A stretch of DNA of 64,000 bases, taken from the NCBI GenBank assembly GCA_016706405.1, contig JADJJT010000003.1, positions 372,001-436,000 of the forward strand. Direction: 5' to 3'. Position numbers and translations under genes: made by a program. The notes below the pieces were generated by a model. The model searched no databases, was not told where the DNA came from, and was given only the letters and a program-made list of their open reading frames with translations. Position 1 is the first letter of the stretch. Every line of letters starts with the position of its first letter. Source of the DNA: Sphingobacteriales bacterium. Its GTDB lineage: Bacteria > Bacteroidota > Bacteroidia > Chitinophagales > UBA2359. Of this stretch, positions 28,064-36,464 are shown piece by piece.

Positions 28064-30538
28064 TTATTTATCGGCAGTTAAACGCAATTGTTTTCCCAAG
28101 AAACTGCTAATTCCAGTTGTAATTAATATTATAGTAATTGAGCTTGCAGGCATTAAAATTGCGGCAATGAGCGGGGTTAAAACCCCTTGAACAGCATAAT
28201 ACAACCCAATAACGTTGTATAAGATAGAAACGATAAAACTACACCAAATTATATTTTTACCCCCTTGAGCAAATTTTAAAATTTGCGGTAGTTTTATTAA
28301 ATAATTGCCTTTTAGCAAGGCATCGCAAGCGGGCGAAAAACTATTTATATTATCGGTTACGGCTATACCTACCTGTGCTTGTTTTAGTGCTCCGGCATCA
28401 TTTAACCCGTCGCCGAGCATCAAGGTAGAAGTTAGCGAACTTTTATTGGCAATAAATTCTAATTTATCAACAGGTTGCTGGTAAAAATGCAAATCGGCAT
28501 TACTACCCATAATCGTTTTTAAGTTTTCTTCTTCGGCGTTATTGTCGCCCGAAAGCAATGAAATTTTAAACTGCTTTTGTAATGCATCAAACATTGTTTT
28601 AATGCCAATCCGGTAATTTTGTTTGATGGCAAAATAGCCTTTGTATTGATTATTAATACTGATATGAGCTACCGATGTCAGCAAGTTTCCATCCTCCGGA
28701 TATTTGCCGTTACAAACAAATTCATAGCTTCCTATTTTAATATAATTGCCCTGCACAACACCTTCAATGCCTAATCCAGTATAAGTTTTAAAGTTTTCAA
28801 TATTGTCGTTTAATTCGGTGATATTTTTTTTCAGATAATCATATATGTTTTTACTTAAAACGTGCTTAGATTGTTTTGCCAACAAAGCAATATATTGCAT
28901 TTCGGTATTTTGAAGCGCAGCACCTTCGAACATTACCGTTGCAGTGTTTTGGGTTAAAGTACCAGTTTTATCAAATACAATATACTTTATAGCCGACAGG
29001 GCTTCAATAACGGAGGCATGGCGCAAATAAAGGCCGTTTTTAGCAAACAACCGCATCATATTTCCGTAAGTAAAAGTGCTTGACAGCAATAAAGTGCAAG
29101 GGCAGGCTACAATTAAAACAGCGGTTACCGAAAGCCAAATTTTATTTGAGTCATGTAAATACCAATACAAGGCAGAAAGTGAGGCAATAATAAACAGTAC
29201 AACGGTAAAATATTTTGAAATTTGATGGACAAACGATTTACCTTCTGGCTTCTTGTGCTTAAACACTTCTCTGTTCCAAAGTTCAGTCAAATAGCTGCTA
29301 TCTAAGGGTTTTACAGCCATCACTTCTATGGTGGTGCCAATTTGTCGGCCTCCGGCATAAACAAGCTCGCCCACACTTTTAACAATTTGCTGTGTTTCGC
29401 CTGTTACAAAACTATAATCAATTGCGGCATTACCGGCCACTAACAAACCGTCAACGGGTATAATTTCTTGGTCGTGAACGCGCATCAAATCGCCATATTT
29501 TATTTCTGAGAGGGGCACTATTTTTTCAGCATCTTTTTGAACAAGTGTTATTGCCATCGGGAAATAGGACTTGTAGTTGCTATTGAACGACAAGGAATGA
29601 TAAGTTTTATTTTGAAAGAACCGCCCAATCAACATAAAAAATACAATTCCACTCATGGCATCGAGGTAGCCCGACCCTACGCCGAAACTTATTTCGTAAA
29701 CACTTCGTATAAACGTAATGGCAATGGCTAAGGCTATTGGCGCATCTATATTTAAAAATTTTTGCTTTAGTCCTGCCCAGGCTGCACTAAAAAAGGTGCG
29801 CGCCGGAAAAAGCATAACTACACAGGCCAAAAAGAGTGAAATATAGCGAAAAAGCGGCATCAACAAATTATCTGTAACCTCATCACCTAAACCTAAATAC
29901 TCAGGAAAACTAAGTATCATGATGTTTGAAAAACAAAATCCGGCAATACCTAAATTGTAAATTCGCTGTTTAGTGTTTACTTCCGGATGTAAAATCGTTT
30001 CATTTCCGTTATTCGATTCAAATTGCTGAAAACTTGTATAAGGTTCGTAGCCTATATTGGTTAAAAGTTCAGCCAGTTGCCGTAAGCTTATTTCATCGGT
30101 TTTGTATCTTATACTTATTTGTTTTTCCGGAAAATTAATAATACTTTTTATAATAGAATGGTTAATCCGGGGTAAATTTTCGAGCAACCAAATACACGAA
30201 CTACAGTGCATCTGTGGGAGAAAAAAAACGGCATGTGCCTGTCCATCTCCTTTAAACCGAATAAAAGAGGCTTCAAACGTGCTATCGTCTAAAAAAGCAA
30301 ATTGGCTGTATTGAGGGGTTATTTTTTTGTTCTGCTGTGATGCCCCCGGAGTATCGCTAAACTGGTAATATTGGCAGAGGTTGTTTTTTTGTAAAATAGT
30401 GTACACACTTTTGCAACCTTGACAACAAAAATTTTTATCATCAAAAATTATATTATTTGAAGTGCATTTGTCGCCGCAATGATAGCAATTAGTTTCTTTT
30501 TTCTGCTCGATATTTGTTTTATAGATCGAAAAAATCAT
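28064..30538 (-). CDS. ccoI: Copper-transporting P-type ATPase for cbb3 assembly
   Basis: P1B-type ATPase moving copper out of the cytoplasm for cbb3 oxidase. The N-terminus has a Cys cluster (CYHCGDKC, CCQGC) and a heavy-metal domain with MHCSSC. Membrane helices include the CPC motif (VACPCTLL, about residue 477), the phosphorylation site DKTGTL (about 523) and the hinge GDGLNDAGAL. The open frame begins at a TTG (30553), but the ATG at 30538 gives a normal start and is preferred. An 18-bp perfect palindrome lies 15 bp upstream. It is convergent with the rest of the cluster. Confidence 0.94.
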   Translation of the reverse strand: MIFSIYKTNIEQKKETNCYHCGDKCTSNNIIFDDKNFCCQGCKSVYTILQKNNLCQYYQFSDTPGASQQNKKITPQYSQFAFLDDSTFEASFIRFKGDGQAHAVFFLPQMHCSSCIWLLENLPRINHSIIKSIINFPEKQISIRYKTDEISLRQLAELLTNIGYEPYTSFQQFESNNGNETILHPEVNTKQRIYNLGIAGFCFSNIMILSFPEYLGLGDEVTDNLLMPLFRYISLFLACVVMLFPARTFFSAAWAGLKQKFLNIDAPIALAIAITFIRSVYEISFGVGSGYLDAMSGIVFFMLIGRFFQNKTYHSLSFNSNYKSYFPMAITLVQKDAEKIVPLSEIKYGDLMRVHDQEIIPVDGLLVAGNAAIDYSFVTGETQQIVKSVGELVYAGGRQIGTTIEVMAVKPLDSSYLTELWNREVFKHKKPEGKSFVHQISKYFTVVLFIIASLSALYWYLHDSNKIWLSVTAVLIVACPCTLLLSSTFTYGNMMRLFAKNGLYLRHASVIEALSAIKYIVFDKTGTLTQNTATVMFEGAALQNTEMQYIALLAKQSKHVLSKNIYDYLKKNITELNDNIENFKTYTGLGIEGVVQGNYIKIGSYEFVCNGKYPEDGNLLTSVAHISINNQYKGYFAIKQNYRIGIKTMFDALQKQFKISLLSGDNNAEEENLKTIMGSNADLHFYQQPVDKLEFIANKSSLTSTLMLGDGLNDAGALKQAQVGIAVTDNINSFSPACDALLKGNYLIKLPQILKFAQGGKNIIWCSFIVSILYNVIGLYYAVQGVLTPLIAAILMPASSITIILITTGISSFLGKQLRLTADK

Positions 30539-30552
30539 GTGTACACAAGGCA

Positions 30553-30570
30553 AATAGTAAATTTACTATT
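30553..30570. promoter_or_regulatory. 18-bp perfect palindrome upstream of ccoI
   Basis: AATAGTAAATTTACTATT is identical to its reverse complement and lies 15 bp before the preferred ccoI ATG. It could be a repressor operator. It does not resemble the TGACA..TATCA sites nearby. Confidence 0.45.
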
Positions 30571-30719
30571 AGTTTAGGCCAATTTTCTTATTGGCAATCA
30601 TTTGCTTTAAAAATTACGGTGATATGATTTTTTTTGGCAATAGATATTTGAGTAAAACATCTCTTTGTGGTACAGGCGGTACTTGATTTGTATTGCTTTA
30701 TCCGGAAAATTTGCAGGGA

Positions 30720-31283
30720 TTATTGATTAGCCCCTATATAACGCAAAAACTTAGGAAATAATACTAATTCTTCGGTATAAATCAAATCATTTATCAATTG
30801 TTCATAATCGCTTAAGGCACAATAACATGCTTGGTAATAAGTATTTAGCCCCGCAATTGGACTATAATTGTTTGCTACTGCGCGTAATTTATGCAATAAT
30901 TGCTGTATTAATTTATTTTTAGCGTTTAGGTGCAAAATTATATTTTTAAACTGCTCCTCTACCTTGCTAATATTGTCGGGTGTTTTTATTTCATATAAAT
31001 TTGTTTCAATGAAGGGCAAAACTAATTGCTGTTTATATTTTAGCACTTGTTTTACTACCTCATTAACCTTAGCAAACAGCGAATTTAAAAATTCAAATGA
31101 AGGCAACTCGTCATGTGGTTTGTCTATTGTAGCTATATTTTCGAGGTTGCTAAACACGAGATTGGCCTGCAATTCTATTTGTGGATATATATTATTGGTC
31201 AAAATACTAAGCAATTCATGAAGCGAAATTTCATTAAAATTGGTAAGACGTAAGTTTTGCACGGCTTTATATATTTGGTGCAA
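30720..31283 (-). CDS. Hemerythrin-like (RIC/ScdA-related) protein lacking metal ligands
   Basis: A 187-residue all-helical protein. The C-terminal pattern (YYQACYCALSDYEQLINDLIYTEELVLFPKF) follows the RIC/YtfE di-iron family, in which the equivalent end reads H-I-H-x-E-N-x-x-L-F-P. Here the expected histidines are replaced, for example Tyr before TEE, and few His remain in the whole protein. The reading start appears to be TTG at 31283, since no in-frame ATG exists between the upstream stop and the domain. It lies between ccoI and a Crp/Fnr gene and has an inverted repeat about 50 bp upstream. A repair function for NO-damaged centres is inferred only by family. Confidence 0.6.
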   Translation of the reverse strand: MHQIYKAVQNLRLTNFNEISLHELLSILTNNIYPQIELQANLVFSNLENIATIDKPHDELPSFEFLNSLFAKVNEVVKQVLKYKQQLVLPFIETNLYEIKTPDNISKVEEQFKNIILHLNAKNKLIQQLLHKLRAVANNYSPIAGLNTYYQACYCALSDYEQLINDLIYTEELVLFPKFLRYIGANQ

Positions 31284-31332
31284 AATTTGGGTTATTTTTT
31301 TATTTCAACAATGATTTCCGTCAATTCAAAAC

Positions 31333-31346
31333 CTGACAAATATCAG
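31333..31346 (-). promoter_or_regulatory. Candidate Crp/Fnr operator before the hemerythrin-like gene
   Basis: CTGACAAATATCAG is a perfect CTGA-N6-TCAG inverted repeat. It shares the core TGACA..TATCA with the site upstream of ccoS and lies 50 bp before the hemerythrin-like start, next to the Crp/Fnr gene. Confidence 0.5.
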
Positions 31347-31368
31347 TTATCGAAAAAAGTAATATCAT

Positions 31369-32076
31369 TTAATCTTCTAAATTTGCTGTTTTAATTAAAT
31401 TTGGCATATTTATTATTTTAATGCGTTTGCCAACTAGTTCAATTATTTTTTCAATTTTAAACTCCGACAAAAGCCTAATTCCGGTTTCTGTTGCCGTACC
31501 TACCAAATTTGCCAGTTCTTCGCGGGTCAGGGTTACATTTAGTGTGATGCCGTCTTCTTCAAATCCATAGGTCTCCTTTAAAAATAAAAGAGTTTCGGCC
31601 ATTCGTTCGCGAACTGGTTTTTGAGCCAAGGTGGTAATCATTTGTTCAGCCTTTTTCAAATCGCCCGACAATAATTTCATCATCTCAAAGGCTAATCCCA
31701 AATTACTTGCCAGCAAATCGTAAAAAATTTGGCGTGGAATAAAGCAAATGGCTGCATCTTCAAGGGCTATTGCCGATGACTGGTAACGGTCGTTACTTAG
31801 TAATGCCCTGTATCCAATAACATCCCCCTCTCCGGCTAAACGAACAATTTGTTCTTTCCCTTCATCTCCGGTACGACTTAATTTTATTTTGCCCGAATGA
31901 ACGCAAAACAATCCCTGAGGGTGTGCTCCTCGGTTAAAAATATATTGGCCCTTTTTATACATCGAACAACTTTTATTTACAAGTAAAAATTGTAGTTGGT
32001 CGTTATTTAAGGTGTAAAATATTGATTTAAGTATCGATTTACAATTCTCGCATCCAATATCAGATGAAAAACGCAT
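31369..32076 (-). CDS. Crp/Fnr-family transcriptional regulator
   Basis: A 235-residue regulator. The N-terminal cyclic-nucleotide-binding-like domain (about 20-140) includes GLFCVHSGKIKLSR and VIGYRALLS. The long dimerisation helix follows, then a winged helix-turn-helix (about 180-225) with LTREELANLVGTATETGIRLLSEF, a recognition helix like FNR rather than CRP. Cysteines at C9 and C12 near the N-terminus, plus C37 and C58, could hold an Fe-S cluster, but the spacing differs from E. coli FNR. Its position beside the cco cluster suggests oxygen or NO control of those genes. Confidence 0.88.
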   Translation of the reverse strand: MRFSSDIGCENCKSILKSIFYTLNNDQLQFLLVNKSCSMYKKGQYIFNRGAHPQGLFCVHSGKIKLSRTGDEGKEQIVRLAGEGDVIGYRALLSNDRYQSSAIALEDAAICFIPRQIFYDLLASNLGLAFEMMKLLSGDLKKAEQMITTLAQKPVRERMAETLLFLKETYGFEEDGITLNVTLTREELANLVGTATETGIRLLSEFKIEKIIELVGKRIKIINMPNLIKTANLED

Positions 32077-32180
32077 AAGCTAAGATTAAGGTTTGTAAAA
32101 ATCGCCTCAAATTTAAGTTATAAATCAATATAAGCCTAATTAAATTTTAGCGATACTCTGCATTTATAAGACTACCTCAA

Positions 32181-32645
32181 TTAAACCAAACTAAGGGCAT
32201 GGTCTAAGTCTTCAATCAGGTCGTCCACATCTTCAATTCCAACGCTAAGTCGAATTAACGAATCAAGTACACCGGTTTTTACCCGCTCTTCGTAAGGTAT
32301 CGAGGCGTGGGTCATGGTAGCGGGGTGGCCAATAAGCGATTCCACACCGCCAAGCGATTCGGCTAACGAAAACAAATGGGTACCACTCAATACTTTGGTA
32401 CCAGCCTCGAGGCTGTCGTTATGCAACGAAAACGACAACATGCCGCCAAAACCGCGCATTTGTTGTTTGGCAAGGTTATGGCCAGGGTGAGTTGGCAATC
32501 CGGGGTAATGCACTTGTTTAACCTTATGATGTCCGTTTAAAAACTGGGCAATTTGAAGAGCATTTTCGCAATGCCGTTCCATCCTTACGTGTAATGTTTT
32601 TATACCTCGCAACAGCAAAAAGCAATCCATAGGTGCGGGTACTGC
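32181..32645 (-). pseudogene. Cystathionine synthase/lyase, 3' part after a frameshift
   Basis: C-terminal third of the same enzyme as the following entry, in the -1-shifted frame. It begins with the expected VPAPMDCFLLLRGIKTL and continues through HYPGLPTHPGH, GFGGMLSF, SLGGVESLIGHPATMTH and LIRLSVGIED, all typical of the Cys/Met-metabolism PLP family. One added G in the GGG run (complement of C 32645-32647) joins the two parts into about 381 residues, the normal family length. Confidence 0.85.
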
Positions 32646-33325
32646 CCGGCCGCATTTTGAATAAAGCGCAATTTTTCGGCAATATCATCATCATTACAAA
32701 GCAAAGCACCGCCAATAACGTCCGAGTGGCCACCTATGTATTTTGTAACCGAATGCATAACCACATCTGCGCCTAACGAAATGGGGTTTTGCAAATAAGG
32801 CGAAGCAAAAGTGTTGTCAACACCCAGCAAAATATTATACGAGCGGGCAATTTGGGCTACTGAAGCAATATCAATAATACTTAACATGGGGTTGCTGGGC
32901 GTTTCAAGCCATATCATCCGGGTATTTTTATTGAGCAACGGCGTTATACTTTCGAGGTTTCGCATGTCGGTAAAATGAAATTTTAGACCGTAACGCTCCC
33001 AAATTTTGGTAAAAATACGATAAGTTCCTCCATACAAATCGTTGCTTGCTACAATTTCATCACCCGGATTAAAAAGACGCATCATAGCATCAATTGCAGC
33101 CATACCGCTGCCAAAACTAAACCCATGTTTGGCGTTTTCAAGGGCAGCCAAATTAGCTTGCAATGCCGTGCGGGTGGGGTTTTGCGTGCGGGCATACTCG
33201 TAACCTTTGTGCTGGCCAGGTGCAGCTTGCACATAAGTTGAGGTTTGATAAATGGGGGTCATAATAGCCCCACTTAGTGGCTCGGGTTCCATTCCCGCAT
33301 GAATGAGCTTGGTGGCAAATTTCAT
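32600..33325 (-). CDS. metB: Cystathionine gamma-synthase/beta-lyase, 5' part, frameshifted
   Basis: N-terminal two thirds of a PLP enzyme of trans-sulfuration or methionine synthesis. Motifs are TKLIHAG, YEYARTQNPTR, SFGSGMAA, DLYGGTYR, ETPSNPML, VDNTFASP and the Schiff-base lysine K195 in HSVTKYIGGHSD. After FIQNAAG (residue 227) the frame leaves the family and ends within 15 residues. The homologous continuation lies in another frame from 32645 downwards. Either the gene is inactivated or one base is missing from the assembly; every catalytic residue is otherwise intact. Synthase versus lyase cannot be decided from motifs alone. Confidence 0.85.
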   Translation of the reverse strand: MKFATKLIHAGMEPEPLSGAIMTPIYQTSTYVQAAPGQHKGYEYARTQNPTRTALQANLAALENAKHGFSFGSGMAAIDAMMRLFNPGDEIVASNDLYGGTYRIFTKIWERYGLKFHFTDMRNLESITPLLNKNTRMIWLETPSNPMLSIIDIASVAQIARSYNILLGVDNTFASPYLQNPISLGADVVMHSVTKYIGGHSDVIGGALLCNDDDIAEKLRFIQNAAGQYPHLWIAFCCCEV

Positions 33326-33497
33326 ATTTAAGTAATATAATTGTTTTTTAATGAACGTGATGTAATGCTTCTATATTTATTGCTTTATTTTATCCGGATT
33401 AAAAGACAAATATGTCGTGGCCTAAACCGAGCCATTTCAGTAAAATAGCTATTCATTTCTTGCAAATTTAATAACAAAAAATGAAGTTTTGGGTTTC

Positions 33498-35264
33498 TTA
33501 CATTCCAAACCGGCTGAGTTTACCATCAAAATCAAAATTTGCCATAATTTTTTCTATTTCGGGAGTTAAAAATCGGTCGGTTTGTGTGGGTTTTTCAATT
33601 GAGTGGGTTTCTGCAACTGCCTTGTAAAATATAAACGTTTGTGGCGAAAGCCAGTTGGCCGTATCATGGGGTAGCCCTGCCTTTGCAAACTGCGACATGC
33701 GCATTTCAACGGCATAGCGGCCTGTGAGCACTGCAATGGCTATAATTTTTTTAACATTCTGCGCAATTTCAAGTGCTTGCCGGGCGGCAATAGTTCCCAT
33801 ACTGACGTGGTCTTCGGTGTTTTCGCAAGTAGGTATTGAGTCGGCACTGGCTGGGTGCACCAATACTTTATTTTCAGACACCAGCGAGGCGGCCACATAT
33901 TGGGTAATCATTAAGCCGCTGTTTAAACCCACGCCTTCAACTAAAAAACTAGGCAGGCAATCGTTATTGTTTGCGTCCATCATTTTATTAATTTGGCGCT
34001 CAACAATATTACCCATTTCGGCAATTGCCAATTTAAGATAATCCATCGGCAGCGCCAAAGGTTGCCCATGAAAATTACCTCCGGATATTGCTTCATTGTC
34101 CTTAGCAAAAATAAGTGGATTATCAACGGCGGCGTTTAACTCGTTGGCAATAATGGCTTCGGCGTGGTCAATAGCCGTTTTGCTGGCACCAAACACCTGC
34201 GGAAAGCACCGCACAGAATACGAGTCTTGCGGTTTCCATTTTTTGCGGGCAAACGCTACAATATCGGCTAAATAGGTATATTTTTCGCCATTAGTTTTTA
34301 ATTGATGGAACAAAGTTTGCGATAGTTGTTTATCCGGATGCTGAATTGCATCTGTAACAGCATCTACATAAGTCGCTGGAATTAAACGATGTTTTAAGAG
34401 GAGTTGTAAAATTTGAGTTTGTGTAATTCCGACTAATTTTGAGCGTTTTAGCAGGTTTTTAAGTTGTTTTGCAATAGCAGTTTGTCCGGAGTGTTTTCGG
34501 GCATGATGAAAAGCGTCAAAATCAAAAAATTCTTTGCGCACACCTAAGCTTTCAAAAATTAAAGCTGCGCTATAAGTACCTAAATTGAGTATTTTTTTGG
34601 CCTCGTGAAGGGCTATTACGGCTACGGCTGCAATTACAGTTGTACCATTATTTAGTGCCAACCCTTCTTTATAACTAAGGGTAACGGGTTTAAAATTGGG
34701 TAGTATTTTTTGTGCTATGAAATTGGAAGTGGCATAACGCACCCCTTTATAGTGTATTTCGCCCTCGCCAATTAAGGGCAGGGCCATGTGCGATAGTGGG
34801 CATAAATCGCCGCTGGCACCCACCGACCCTTGTTGGGGTATTACGGGCAAAATATTGTGGTTTAGCAAAAAGGCTAATTGCTGTACCGTTGTTTGCTGCA
34901 CGCCCGAATGGCCTATAAGCAAAGTATTTAACCGAATGACCATAATTGCCCGAACAATGGCCTCGGAAAAAGGTTCACCAACACCGCAGGCATGAGAGCG
35001 CAATAAATTAACTTGTAATTCAAGGGCATCGGTAGCATCAATGGAGGTATCTACTTTCGAGCCAAATCCGGTTGTAACGCCATAAACTACTTTTTTATTG
35101 GCAACTGCCTTGTTTATAAAATCGAGGGCGGGTGCTAAATTGCTTGTATCTATTGTTACTTTTGCCTGATGGCAAGCAACGGCTATTACTTGCTGTAAAG
35201 TTAAGTTCTTGCCATTTAAATTAACAGTTGAGGGCAAAGCAGACGCGGTAGCGGCAGTTGGCAT
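33498..35264 (-). CDS. hutH: Histidine ammonia-lyase
   Basis: Deaminates histidine to urocanate. The MIO prosthetic group forms from A150-S151-G152 in GSVGASGDLCPLSH. The catalytic Tyr61 (VVYGVTTGFG) and the RSHACGVG segment with His91 fit histidine rather than tyrosine lyases. At 588 residues it is long. A charged helical insertion of about 65 residues (about 279-345) sits between LKNLLKRSKL and the conserved QDSYSVRCFPQ, where typical HutH proteins of about 510 residues have a short link. No hutU or hutI lies nearby; the next gene encodes a ureohydrolase. Confidence 0.9.
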   Translation of the reverse strand: MPTAATASALPSTVNLNGKNLTLQQVIAVACHQAKVTIDTSNLAPALDFINKAVANKKVVYGVTTGFGSKVDTSIDATDALELQVNLLRSHACGVGEPFSEAIVRAIMVIRLNTLLIGHSGVQQTTVQQLAFLLNHNILPVIPQQGSVGASGDLCPLSHMALPLIGEGEIHYKGVRYATSNFIAQKILPNFKPVTLSYKEGLALNNGTTVIAAVAVIALHEAKKILNLGTYSAALIFESLGVRKEFFDFDAFHHARKHSGQTAIAKQLKNLLKRSKLVGITQTQILQLLLKHRLIPATYVDAVTDAIQHPDKQLSQTLFHQLKTNGEKYTYLADIVAFARKKWKPQDSYSVRCFPQVFGASKTAIDHAEAIIANELNAAVDNPLIFAKDNEAISGGNFHGQPLALPMDYLKLAIAEMGNIVERQINKMMDANNNDCLPSFLVEGVGLNSGLMITQYVAASLVSENKVLVHPASADSIPTCENTEDHVSMGTIAARQALEIAQNVKKIIAIAVLTGRYAVEMRMSQFAKAGLPHDTANWLSPQTFIFYKAVAETHSIEKPTQTDRFLTPEIEKIMANFDFDGKLSRFGM

Positions 35265-35329
35265 AAATAATTTAATTAATTAGGAGGCGTTTGAGGAGTT
35301 AATTTGTTATGATTGTTTTTAAATTGATA

Positions 35330-36427
35330 TTAGGTACTGCGTTTACTCATTTTCCGGATGTATTGCTGCCGCGCTTCTATTGCAAAATTACATAATTTGT
35401 ACAAAATACGTGCGCCAACATTAGCATCCCACTCGTTGGTACCGTCGTGGCTGGGGCTTACTTCACATAAATCGAAACCGATAATTTGTTTTCCCGATTT
35501 TACAAGTGAATGTAATAAATAAACAGCTTCGTGAAAACTAAGTCCACCCGGAACAGGCGTACCTGTATTGGGGCATAATGAGGGGTCAAGGCCATCGATA
35601 TCAAAGCTTATATATACTTTTTTGGGCAATTTTGAAATCATTTTTTTGCATTGGTCGGCCCAGGTTCGTTTGCGCTCTATATAAATTTGGTTTTTAAGAT
35701 CGCGGTCAAAAAATGCACGTATCCGGCCATTACTATCGGCTATTCGTTCCATTTCCTCATCGCAAACATCGCGCAGACCAACACTTACCAAGCGGGTAAT
35801 TTGTGGATATTGCAGGGCATTATACATAATTGAGGCGTGCGAGTAGGTAAAACCTTCGTAGGCGTGGCGCAAATCGGCATGGGCATCTATATGTAAAATA
35901 CCAAATTCGTTATGAATTTCGCTTAACGCCCTAATAAACCCAAGGGGGGTACTATGTTCACCTCCCACAAGACCTGTAATTTTTCCATCGCAAAGGCATT
36001 GCGCCGTTTGGGCATAAACCCAATCGTTTAGTGCGTGGCTGTTGTCGTTAATTGCGGCCAAGTGATGCATTAAATTTATATCATCTCCTATGGTTTGCCC
36101 TTGGCTCAATGCGTTTATAACTTGTTCGGCTAAGGGCCTGAGTTCGGCATTTTTTTCAAGCCAGTTGGCGGGCGTTGGCAACATATAAATGCCGTGCTGC
36201 CAAAAATCGGGCGCATCGGGGTCGTATAAATCTATTTGGAGGGAAGCATTGCGCAAAGCATCGGGGCCGGCATGGGTTCCGGGGTTGTACGATGTGGTAA
36301 CGTCCCAAGGAACGGGCAAAATTGCTACCAACGAATCGTCATAATTAAACGGAAGTCCAAACAAATTGCCATTTATATCTCCGGGGGCATTGGGGTCAAA
36401 ATTGGGCGGAACAGGTGCAGACAACAT
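35330..36427 (-). CDS. Agmatinase/arginase-family ureohydrolase
   Basis: A 365-residue binuclear manganese hydrolase. Metal-binding motifs are GGEHS, HIDAHADLR and ISFDIDGLDPS, with the conserved TGTPVPGGLSFHE. Substrates in the family are agmatine, arginine, guanidinobutyrate or formimidoylglutamate. Placement next to hutH makes formimidoylglutamase (HutG-like) possible, but the overall match is to the agmatinase-family group of Bacteroidota. The start codon follows a G-rich heptamer array by only a few bases and the upstream gene ends 35 bp away. Confidence 0.87.
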   Translation of the reverse strand: MLSAPVPPNFDPNAPGDINGNLFGLPFNYDDSLVAILPVPWDVTTSYNPGTHAGPDALRNASLQIDLYDPDAPDFWQHGIYMLPTPANWLEKNAELRPLAEQVINALSQGQTIGDDINLMHHLAAINDNSHALNDWVYAQTAQCLCDGKITGLVGGEHSTPLGFIRALSEIHNEFGILHIDAHADLRHAYEGFTYSHASIMYNALQYPQITRLVSVGLRDVCDEEMERIADSNGRIRAFFDRDLKNQIYIERKRTWADQCKKMISKLPKKVYISFDIDGLDPSLCPNTGTPVPGGLSFHEAVYLLHSLVKSGKQIIGFDLCEVSPSHDGTNEWDANVGARILYKLCNFAIEARQQYIRKMSKRST

Positions 36428-36430
36428 ATT

Positions 36431-36464
36431 AGGGTTTGGGGTTTGGGGTTTGGGGTTTGGGTTT
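36431..36464. repeat. Heptamer tandem array GGGTTTG, potential G-quadruplex
   Basis: About four and a half copies of a 7-bp unit give five G3-4 runs separated by TTT on the plus strand. It fills nearly the whole 35-bp gap between the stop of the NYN-CSD gene and the ureohydrolase ATG and overlaps the stop codon. The pattern resembles eukaryotic telomere repeats. Confidence 0.88.

Noticed and set aside
36431..36464. CRISPR or true telomere repeat
   Set aside because: Units are 7 bp with no spacers, internal to a chromosome and between two genes.
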